The notes under the pieces: model-generated
Databases searched by the model: none
What the model saw: only the letters and a program-made list of their open reading frames with translations
Told to the model about the DNA's origin: nothing
In this document: positions 7,564-13,421 of the stretch, piece after piece
Position numbering within the stretch: the first letter of the stretch is position 1
Layout: the number at the start of each line of letters is the position of its first letter
Source: Candidatus Saccharibacteria bacterium UBA1103
GTDB taxonomy: Bacteria > Patescibacteriota > Saccharimonadia > Saccharimonadales > Saccharimonadaceae
Assembly: GCA_905373275.1 (NCBI GenBank)
Contig: CAJPSI010000009.1
Span: 1 to 17,631 of the forward strand
Reading direction: 5' to 3'
Length of the DNA stretch: 17,631 nucleotides
Made by a program: the position numbers and the translations under genes

Positions 7564-8961
7564 TTATCTACTTAGATCCAGCAATCGCACTCCATCAGAC
7601 GTCGCCAGTACCACCTTCGCCTTAGTATCACCGAAGAAGTTAGTGGTCATCAGGTCATTTAGTAGTGTATCAACTTTACCATCCGGACTGGTAAAAGCAC
7701 GTACTCCGTAGAGTAGACTGAGACGATTCGCCATTCTGTCGGTTGGCACCACCGGCAAGATCGGCATGATCGGTCGCTGGATAGAGATGCTCCTAGTCAG
7801 AGAGCTGCCGTTTGACTCGACGATGATGGCATCAGCCTCGACTTCGTCCGCCATCACTACGGCGGCATCGGCGATTGCCCCGCTCTTTTCGTCTACCGGG
7901 TTGCGACTATAGAGGTCGTAGACGCCGATATGCTGTTGAGCATATCGTAGTGTCTTTGCCATGATAGAGACCGCCTCGACCGGATACTTACCCATGGCAG
8001 TCTCGTCAGACAGCATCACGGCATCAGCACCTTCGATATAAGTAGTAGCTACATCGTTCACCTCAGCCCGAGTCGGCTCGGGATTGTCAACCATTGAATC
8101 AAGCATCTGAGTCGCCACGATGCACAGCTTGCAGTGCTTCTGGCACAGGCGAATAATCTCTCGCTCTACCACCGGCACCACCTCAGGACCGGCCTCTACC
8201 GCCAGGTCGCCACGAGCCACCATCACACCATCGGCGAGTCGGATAATTGCTTCCAGGTTCTCCGGATCAACTCCCGCCTTAGTCTCCAGCTTGACGATGA
8301 TCTTACGATCGCTACCGTGACTACGAATAATCTCTCTCAGCTTGCGCACATCGTCAGCATGATGGACGAAAGATAGTGCCGTGTAGTCAAAGTCTTTGTC
8401 AAAGCTCCACTCCAGGTCAGTCAAGTCTTTCTCGGTTAAGACCGGGGCATCGCCACCTCGCATGTCAGGTAGATTGATCGCCTTGCGAGAGATCACCGAA
8501 CCGCCATTGACCGCCTTGACCCAGACCGTCTTACCGTCAATTCGCTGCACTATAGTGCGAATCTTGCCGTCAAATAGATAGATACTATCGCCCGGCAGAC
8601 ACTTATCCGACAGATCATACTGCGACGGCAGGTTATTGCCTCCGTCATGCTCGATGCCATAGGTCAGCCCCAGCTCATCATCACGATGGATCGTATACTT
8701 CATGTCATCCTTCAGCTGACCCAACCGAATCTTCGGACCCTGTAAGTCCTGGACGATGGGAATATGCCGATTCAACTTCTTCTCAATCAGTCGAATGTTC
8801 TTAACCTGTTCCACTCGGTCTTCAAACGAGCCATGGCTGAAATTAAGCCGACAAGCATTTACTCCGGCTCGAATTATTTTCTCCAGCATTGCCGGGTCGC
8901 TGGTCGCCGGCCCAATTGTCGCCAAGATGCGAGCACGTTTTAGTGTGTCGATATGCGCCAT
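7564..8961 (-). CDS. pyk: Pyruvate kinase
   Basis: The enzyme converts phosphoenolpyruvate and ADP to pyruvate and ATP. The 465-residue length fits the short bacterial form without an extra C-terminal phosphohistidine domain. Visible motifs are RARILATIGPAT at the N-terminus, GVNACRLNFSHG, QDLQGPKIRLG, KLETKAGV with the catalytic Lys of the signature, DGVMVARGDLAVE (Mg and substrate site), and ATQMLDSMVDNPEPTRAEVND followed by MLSDETAMGKYPVEAV. Start is ATG at 8961 with AGGAGT nine bases upstream. It heads a pyk-pgk cluster with tpiA next, so lower-glycolytic ATP production is grouped here, in keeping with a fermentative organism of small genome. Confidence 0.96.
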   Translation of the reverse strand: MAHIDTLKRARILATIGPATSDPAMLEKIIRAGVNACRLNFSHGSFEDRVEQVKNIRLIEKKLNRHIPIVQDLQGPKIRLGQLKDDMKYTIHRDDELGLTYGIEHDGGNNLPSQYDLSDKCLPGDSIYLFDGKIRTIVQRIDGKTVWVKAVNGGSVISRKAINLPDMRGGDAPVLTEKDLTDLEWSFDKDFDYTALSFVHHADDVRKLREIIRSHGSDRKIIVKLETKAGVDPENLEAIIRLADGVMVARGDLAVEAGPEVVPVVEREIIRLCQKHCKLCIVATQMLDSMVDNPEPTRAEVNDVATTYIEGADAVMLSDETAMGKYPVEAVSIMAKTLRYAQQHIGVYDLYSRNPVDEKSGAIADAAVVMADEVEADAIIVESNGSSLTRSISIQRPIMPILPVVPTDRMANRLSLLYGVRAFTSPDGKVDTLLNDLMTTNFFGDTKAKVVLATSDGVRLLDLSR

Positions 8962-8998
8962 GTTTGTATCACTCCTTCCTACTTACTAAATCGTGCCT

Positions 8999-9007
8999 AT
9001 TCTAGCA
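8999..9007 (-). promoter_or_regulatory. Extended -10 promoter of pyk
   Basis: The minus strand reads TGCTAGAAT (TGnTAGAAT). Predicted +1 near 8992 gives a leader of about 30 bases containing the AGGAGT ribosome-binding site at 8976-8971. This contrasts with the leaderless pattern at other genes in the window. Confidence 0.5.
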
Positions 9008-9019
9008 CACTCCCGCCGG

Positions 9020-9409
9020 CTAGCGCTTGTCCGTTGTCTTAGCATGATCAGCCAGCGCTTGCTTGATCCGTGCGATGACTTCCCGGGGAGTCAGATCAAC
9101 CTTGACAATATAATCATAGATATTCCACTTAGATAGTTCTTTAGCTACTTCTTCGCTATCCATATTGGTCAGGACGATGACCGGTGTCGTCTTGGCGGAG
9201 CCGTTGCGACGCACCTCCCTCAGTACTGCCGAGCCATCAATATCGGGCAGAGAATAGTCCAGGATGATCAAATCAGGCTTGGTCTGGGCCACCATCTCGA
9301 TCCCGTTCATGCCGTTATCGGCGATATCGACATCATATCCCTCCGACTCAAGCTTCATCCGATACATCTGGCTGATTAGCTGGTCATCTTCAATGATTGA
9401 TATTCTCAT
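9020..9409 (-). CDS. Single-domain response regulator (CheY/Spo0F-like receiver)
   Basis: The 129-residue protein is a bare receiver domain with no output domain. Residues that define the family are present: the acidic pair Asp8-Asp9, phospho-acceptor Asp51 in LIILDYSLPDIDG, Thr81 in VIVLTN, and Lys103 in DYIVKVD. It would accept a phosphoryl group from a histidine kinase and act through protein contacts. No kinase gene lies in the window. The frame extends ten codons upstream to 9439, but the ATG at 9409 has a strong AGGAGGGGA Shine-Dalgarno at about 9418-9411 and gives the canonical MRISIIEDD start, so I use it. It follows the small membrane protein by 11 bases and is probably co-transcribed with it. 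Confidence 0.92.
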   Translation of the reverse strand: MRISIIEDDQLISQMYRMKLESEGYDVDIADNGMNGIEMVAQTKPDLIILDYSLPDIDGSAVLREVRRNGSAKTTPVIVLTNMDSEEVAKELSKWNIYDYIVKVDLTPREVIARIKQALADHAKTTDKR

Positions 9410-9420
9410 CTCCCCTCCTT

Positions 9421-9642
9421 TTATGTTAGTAGCGCCCATAGCCCGGCGATGATTACAGTCATTACCATTATCGCAATCAGTCCATACTTAATCTGAGTCT
9501 GGTGGTCAATAATCCACTGACTATAGTCTGACCTCACGACGGCACTAATCTTTCGCACTCGCACGACTTCACCAGATCGTTTGGCATCAGCGCCATGATA
9601 ATGTTTGTTGCGGCGCTTCGCCTTGCCGGACTTATTTCCCAT
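9421..9642 (-). CDS. Small basic single-pass membrane protein, unknown function
   Basis: This 73-residue protein has a very basic N-terminal half (KSGKAKRRNKHYHG) and one C-terminal hydrophobic helix (about 51-72, YGLIAIMVMTVIIAGLWALL), so it is predicted to be tail-anchored with the basic part in the cytoplasm. The size and layout recall small SecE-like or preprotein-translocase-associated proteins, but I cannot assign it. Start ATG 9642 is supported by a TATAAT box whose predicted +1 falls on the A of the ATG. It is the first gene of a two-gene unit with the response regulator and borders the accessory island. Confidence 0.7.
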   Translation of the reverse strand: MGNKSGKAKRRNKHYHGADAKRSGEVVRVRKISAVVRSDYSQWIIDHQTQIKYGLIAIMVMTVIIAGLWALLT

Positions 9643-9648
9643 ATGCTG

Positions 9649-9654
9649 ATTATA
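9649..9654 (-). promoter_or_regulatory. -10 box of the small membrane protein / response regulator unit
   Basis: A perfect TATAAT on the minus strand has six bases between it and the A of ATG 9642, so a leaderless transcript is predicted. There is no TG extension and no convincing -35. Confidence 0.45.
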
Positions 9655-9774
9655 CTACAAGACAGCCTAACACCACCAGCAGAGCACCCTATATTCCATT
9701 CCAGAAGTTGACACCCCGATGGTTAAAAAATAAATATTGATAAGACCTAGTGGTGCGATTTTACAACCAAGTTC

Positions 9775-9921
9775 GAACCAGTTTTGAGACAAAAGCCAAA
9801 TAATTTAGCCACGCCGCCTAGCACGGCAAGCCGTGCTAGTCGCCACCCAGAATACCCTTTGCATATTTTTTGTAATTTCCCCCGCCGTGATTTTATTAGA
9901 AAAAGGTAAAGGGTGTTCTGG
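9775..9921 (+). repeat. Left copy of the 147-bp inverted flanking repeat, with hairpins
   Basis: This copy is about 94% identical to the reverse complement of 14986-15131 (nine differences by eye, including one 1-base indel); weak similarity continues outward to about 9766. It contains a perfect hairpin at 9818-9839 (10-bp stem CTAGCACGGC, AA loop). Downstream is a second long-range inverted pair, 9846-9860 with 9908-9922 (15 bp, one G-T wobble), enclosing 47 AT-rich bases. The small frames inside are not shared intact between copies because of the indel, so I regard it as non-coding. It fills most of the gene-free stretch 9655-10133 with the hairpins listed next. Confidence 0.85.
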
Positions 9922-9927
9922 GCGGGT

Positions 9928-9978
9928 GCGCCTACCGCCAACGGTAGAGGAGGCGCGACTTTTGTCGGCAAAGCCGAC
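9928..9978. repeat. Tandem hairpins just inside the left repeat
   Basis: Two short palindromes follow one another: CTACCG-CCAA-CGGTAG (9932-9947), enclosed by GCGCC/GGCGC, and GTCGGC-AAA-GCCGAC (9964-9978). Neither is followed by a T run on either strand, so they do not look like simple terminators. Confidence 0.5.
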
Positions 9979-10049
9979 GCGCTATGCACTCTCAACCTGG
10001 AGCATAACGAACAGAAAAGAAGTTACAAGTAGGGCTTAAATGCATCGAA

Positions 10050-10087
10050 TACACTATATCTAGTGTTAGTACACCAGATATAGTGTA
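10050..10087. repeat. Long AT-rich hairpin downstream of the Dam-like gene
   Basis: A 12-bp perfect stem (10050-10061 with 10076-10087), one A/C mismatch, a further 4-bp stem (GTGT/ACAC) and a TAGT loop form a nearly continuous 17-position hairpin. An alternative stem GTGTAGC (10083-10089) with GCTACAC (10108-10114) would compete with it. There is no T run after it on the minus strand, so it is not a standard intrinsic terminator for the gene ending at 10134. It could be a recombination or protein-binding site. Confidence 0.55.
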
Positions 10088-10133
10088 GCTACGCTAAGGA
10101 AAAAGAGGCTACACCGTCGCACTCAAGACCCAT

Positions 10134-11000
10134 TTATGCCTCATCGATAATACCCATATCGATAGAATCAGAGAAGATCATCAGCTCCGAACCCACTTTT
10201 GAGTTGTGATGAGCAGAGTATTTAAGGTCAAAAGTTCTATACTTCCTATCCGAGTAGAGGTCGAGAATATCTTTTTCATTGTCGTAGCTCAAAAGCCACT
10301 TTGCATTGTTGTACTTGTTCAGCGAAGCGGCAAGCTTTCGATGGTTTCTCAGCTTAAAAGCGTTTAGGTAGAGGTCTGCGCCTTTTACAAAGTAAGGCGG
10401 ATCAACATAGAAGAAGCTTTTCGGGTCTTTTACATAACGCTCAATGACGTCTACGCCGTCATCATTTAGCACTGTGATTCTATCGCCATAAAGTCCAATG
10501 AGTTTAATTTTCTCGATGAGATTTTGTTTGTTATACCGCGCATCAATTTTCCACTCGCCAAGTTGTTGCTTGCCGCCAATCGGCCCAGCATTCAAAATGC
10601 CCGAACGGTTGGTGCGATTCAGGAAAAAAGTAGCGAAGCCAAGAGACAGTCTATCTGACGTATCGGCCGCTTTATAAACTTTTTTTTGTCGTTCCCACTC
10701 CTCAACCGTTACAGGCGTATCCACAACTCGCTTAATGAACTCTGCGTTATACTCCTTCAAGGAGAGCCAGAATGAATATATAGCAGGGTCATAGTCATTA
10801 ATAACGATGTTACGCACCTTTTCTAATAAAAGAAGTGATATAGCAGCCCCAGCACCACCAGCGTAAGGCTCAATGTATGTAACGTCCTGCCACTCATGTT
10901 TTTTGATTACCTCATCAAAAAATTCAAAAAGAGAAGTTTTACCTCCAGGATAACGCAATGGTGTAAAAAGGTATTTTCTATGGGTTTTTGTTTTTATCAT
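10134..11000 (-). CDS. Dam-like (D12 class) DNA adenine-N6 methyltransferase
   Basis: The enzyme transfers a methyl group from S-adenosylmethionine to N6 of adenine in a short DNA site; the family prototype recognises GATC, but the site here cannot be read from sequence. From ATG 11000 the protein is 288 residues. It shows TPLRYPGGKT (13-22, SAM site), YIEPYAGGAG (42-51), FLNRTNRSGILNAGPIGG (126-143) and the catalytic VDPPY (199-203). The frame continues upstream to a TTG at 11015, but ATG 11000 is preferred. It overlaps the 3' end of the ParB-like gene by 23 bases, so the two are an operon. It is AT-rich compared with the backbone. As the second methyltransferase of the island it may serve a separate system or protect against another enzyme. 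Confidence 0.9.
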   Translation of the reverse strand: MIKTKTHRKYLFTPLRYPGGKTSLFEFFDEVIKKHEWQDVTYIEPYAGGAGAAISLLLLEKVRNIVINDYDPAIYSFWLSLKEYNAEFIKRVVDTPVTVEEWERQKKVYKAADTSDRLSLGFATFFLNRTNRSGILNAGPIGGKQQLGEWKIDARYNKQNLIEKIKLIGLYGDRITVLNDDGVDVIERYVKDPKSFFYVDPPYFVKGADLYLNAFKLRNHRKLAASLNKYNNAKWLLSYDNEKDILDLYSDRKYRTFDLKYSAHHNSKVGSELMIFSDSIDMGIIDEA

Positions 11001-12417
11001 TTTCTTCTGCTTCAATTATACCCTGAATCAGAAAATCGAATACAACCTCAATATTTTTCCAGAACTTTCGAATACTAGACTCGTCTGCGAAATAACCGAT
11101 GTTATGTACTACTTGGTTGAGATTTTGCGTGTAAAGCTGAGAATTCAGGGCACTGATGACGCCTTTTACATTTGCGTTATTTACAGCATATGTTGCTGAT
11201 ATATAGTTTATTTTTTCTTTTAGCTGTGTCTTATTAGATTCGTCAGTAACTACAAGATTGTTATTGCCATCAAACTTTTCGCCCTTGGATTCAAGATATC
11301 TGTGTACCGTTACCTCAAGCAGAGCGCGAACCAGTATCGAGGTCGCCGTTGGACAATCTTTGACGACTATTTTCTGTAGCTCTTTGTGGATTTCGTTAAT
11401 TTTCTCTGACCGCTTGCTGAGCTTTAGTCGTTTTGTGGTTGGCTTGATAAGTGTTTGGTATATTTTTCGCCGTGAGTTAGTATAGATCGTCTTGCCTTGT
11501 TGTTTGATGTCAATCTCTTCTTCACCAAACAAGTTTGCTACCTTGCTGTCCTCTATTTCTTTGTTGATATTGTCTATGCGAGTGTCGTCAAAGTTAAGCG
11601 CCTCAAGGTACGCCTGCTTCTCTTCGGTTTTATTATATGCACGCGACCAGCTCTCGCCGCTGGCGGGCTTATTTGTTAGCAAATCGTAGACGAAAGCCTT
11701 GAGTTTCTTTAGTAATAGACCCTCATCACTTATGCCTAGCGTGCCGTCCTCAAGGACGCAGTAGCCGAAAAATTCTACACCTGGTCCGCTATCAATGATA
11801 CGATAAAAGTTGGTTACTTTTCCCTCGCCGAGCACGTCTTTTTTCATTTGATCAGGTAAGTCAACCTTGTCGACTAGGCCAGCGATTGCAGCTCGTTTCG
11901 TTCTCTGCCTATAAGTGGCATCGCCATTCTTCCTAGTGCGTACACTGTGCCTATCTCTTTCTACCTGTCCCCATGATTTTTCGTTATTGTTTTTCAAATG
12001 CTTGCGCTCAATATAGCGATTGGCTGTGTCAATGCTGTCGGTTACGATACAGTCAAGGGTTTTTGTAAGGGTAATGCTTTTGTTCGAGTTTAATCCTCTA
12101 AAGAAATCTGCATGATTACCTGCGAGCGATGGATCGGCAAGACACTTGTAGACAACAAGTCGTCGGTTACCCTCATATACAACATACCGGCCACCTTTAC
12201 CGATAACGACCAGACGCTCTAGCTGAATTAGATCGACATCATTGGCAATTTCCGAGGCAAGACTTTTGATTAAAAACTTCTTTTCGTCGCCCAGAAAAGT
12301 ATCTATTATTTCTTGCTGATTTTTCCCAAATAGGTTGTCAGTTAAGCGGGAGTTTTCGTCCCACAACAACAAGTCCTTGATTTGAATCTTTTCCTCAGTC
12401 AACATATCTGTAGCCAT
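10978..12417 (-). CDS. ParB/Srx-fold N-terminal domain protein, partner of the Dam-like methyltransferase
   Basis: The 479-residue protein begins with a ParB/sulfiredoxin-like domain: KIQIKDLLLWDENSR (10-24), a LIKSLASEIANDVDL helix, then RYVVYEGNRRLVVYKCL (77-93), matching the ParB box with EGNRR at 82-86. IERKHL...SWGQVERDRH (136-157) resembles the next ParB segment. The middle is unassigned. The last about 140 residues (RALLEVTVHRYLESKG ... LNQVVHN) are helical and resemble HEPN-type C-terminal domains without a clear RxxxxH nuclease motif. I infer a nucleotide-binding regulator or effector working with the overlapping methyltransferase gene; no function is known to me. An extended -10 (TGGTATAAT) overlaps the first ATG at 12417, so Met5 (12405) may be the true start. 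Confidence 0.75.
   Translation of the reverse strand: MATDMLTEEKIQIKDLLLWDENSRLTDNLFGKNQQEIIDTFLGDEKKFLIKSLASEIANDVDLIQLERLVVIGKGGRYVVYEGNRRLVVYKCLADPSLAGNHADFFRGLNSNKSITLTKTLDCIVTDSIDTANRYIERKHLKNNNEKSWGQVERDRHSVRTRKNGDATYRQRTKRAAIAGLVDKVDLPDQMKKDVLGEGKVTNFYRIIDSGPGVEFFGYCVLEDGTLGISDEGLLLKKLKAFVYDLLTNKPASGESWSRAYNKTEEKQAYLEALNFDDTRIDNINKEIEDSKVANLFGEEEIDIKQQGKTIYTNSRRKIYQTLIKPTTKRLKLSKRSEKINEIHKELQKIVVKDCPTATSILVRALLEVTVHRYLESKGEKFDGNNNLVVTDESNKTQLKEKINYISATYAVNNANVKGVISALNSQLYTQNLNQVVHNIGYFADESSIRKFWKNIEVVFDFLIQGIIEAEENDKNKNP
11015..11020 (-). promoter_or_regulatory. Possible internal -10 box for the Dam-like gene
   Basis: TATAAT on the minus strand lies inside the 3' end of the ParB-like gene, with predicted +1 about eight bases before ATG 11000. 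It could allow separate methyltransferase expression, but it may be a chance match in AT-rich coding DNA. Confidence 0.25.
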
Positions 12418-12451
12418 TATACCAAAATTCTAGGGTTTATTGTTATATAAT
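12416..12451. promoter_or_regulatory. Compact divergent promoter between the ParB-like and XamI-like genes
   Basis: Only 40 bases separate the two divergent start codons. On the plus strand TATAAT (12446-12451) places +1 exactly on ATG 12458. On the minus strand there are two candidates: TAGAAT (12432-12427), giving +1 near 12420, and the extended TGGTATAAT (12424-12416), giving +1 near 12409. The -35 region of each promoter would overlap the core of the other, so the two directions should interfere with each other. Confidence 0.5.
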
Positions 12452-12457
12452 AGACAT

Positions 12458-13417
12458 ATGACCGCAAATTCACACAATGTCGCAGGCTGGAAAGAAGATG
12501 GATATAAGTCCGTCGCGTTCTATAACGACTGGTTTATCAACTATGCTCCAGAAGCCTACAAGAAAACCCGAAGCGAAACAGCAAGCAGTGTTGCGGTTGC
12601 TTTAGAGGTGACAAATTTTCTTGCTGATATTTCACCGGCAAAGATTATTGAACACCCAGAAATTCTGCCAATTTTGCGCATGTCCACCGTTCCGCCCATC
12701 GCAAGAGATAGATTAACCGGACTATCACAAGCCCCGAAAAGCCTTGTTGACAGCATAGACAAACATAAGCGCATACCGCCGCGCATAACAAAGGATATGC
12801 TAGATAGTGGGCTTGAAAAGATTTCTACTACCTTACAAAACATGCTAGACGTAGATATATTTACATGGATTGGTACAGACAGAGCGCCGACTCAAGATGA
12901 AGAAGATCGAGCGTCGATCATTATTGCTGACCGATTATGCGGAATGGTAGCCGATCCGATTATTCGCAATGCCCAAGAGCAGCGACAATTAGCATCGGTG
13001 AGACAGTGGCTTGAAGTCCACGGCTATAAAATGGTCGGCAAGACAGACAAAAGCAATCCGAGAACAATGCAACCGGGCACATTTTCATTTAGGTTGAATA
13101 TCCCCGTAATTCTTGACGGCGGATTAACTGTTAATATTCCCGTTGACGCAATCATACAGCCAAAGAATGCCAAGTCCGGCACGATGCCACTCCTCATGGA
13201 GGCAAAATCTGCGGGTGATTTCGCAAACACCAACAAACGTCGTAAAGAAGAAGCTGTAAAGTTTTCGCAGCTGAAGCGAACATATGGCGATGACGTAAAG
13301 TTCTTTCTATTTTTGTGTGGCTATTTCGACTCTGGCTATCTAGGATACGAAGCGGCCGAGGGGATTGATTGGGTGTGGGAGCATCGCATAGATGATTTAA
13401 GTCTATTTGATCTGTAA
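12458..13417 (+). CDS. XamI-like type II restriction endonuclease
   Basis: This protein (319 residues from ATG 12458) resembles the XamI restriction endonuclease family, whose prototype cuts GTCGAC. The N-terminal segment FYNDWFINYAPEAYKKTR (21-38) is family-like, and ADRLCGMVADPIIRNAQEQRQL leads to a LEVHGYK helix (185-191). The catalytic core fits PD-(D/E)xK: Asp230 in IPVDAIIQPKN, then Glu248 and Lys250 in LLMEAKSAGDF, with the flanking KRRKEEAVKFSQLKRTYG helix. The frame extends six codons upstream to a TTG, but the predicted transcription start falls on ATG 12458, so I use it. The methyltransferase begins four bases after its stop. The recognition site is inferred from family only. Confidence 0.82.
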   Translation: MTANSHNVAGWKEDGYKSVAFYNDWFINYAPEAYKKTRSETASSVAVALEVTNFLADISPAKIIEHPEILPILRMSTVPPIARDRLTGLSQAPKSLVDSIDKHKRIPPRITKDMLDSGLEKISTTLQNMLDVDIFTWIGTDRAPTQDEEDRASIIIADRLCGMVADPIIRNAQEQRQLASVRQWLEVHGYKMVGKTDKSNPRTMQPGTFSFRLNIPVILDGGLTVNIPVDAIIQPKNAKSGTMPLLMEAKSAGDFANTNKRRKEEAVKFSQLKRTYGDDVKFFLFLCGYFDSGYLGYEAAEGIDWVWEHRIDDLSLFDL

Positions 13418-13421
13418 AGGT

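Noticed and set aside
9708..9736. TTGACA followed by an AT-rich stretch on the plus strand, suggesting a promoter.
   Set aside because: The best -10 match at normal spacing is poor (TAAATA) and no gene or RNA follows on that strand before the repeat.
9745..9775. A second, partial copy of the tRNA-Glu 3' end as a left attachment site.
   Set aside because: Only about five bases (TGGTG) agree in the expected orientation, which is no better than chance.
9747..9995. Small frames in the left repeat, similar to frames in the right repeat (14941-15141), sharing a stretch like LQKICKGYS and KLFGFCLKTGS.
   Set aside because: The similarity simply follows the DNA repeat. A one-base indel shifts the frame between copies, the differences cluster in a hairpin rather than at third codon positions, and there is no ribosome-binding site.
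10978..12417. Reading the ParB-like protein as a chromosome-partition ParB with a nearby parA or origin.
   Set aside because: No ParA ATPase or parS-like cluster is present; the C-terminus is unlike chromosomal ParB and the context is a restriction island.
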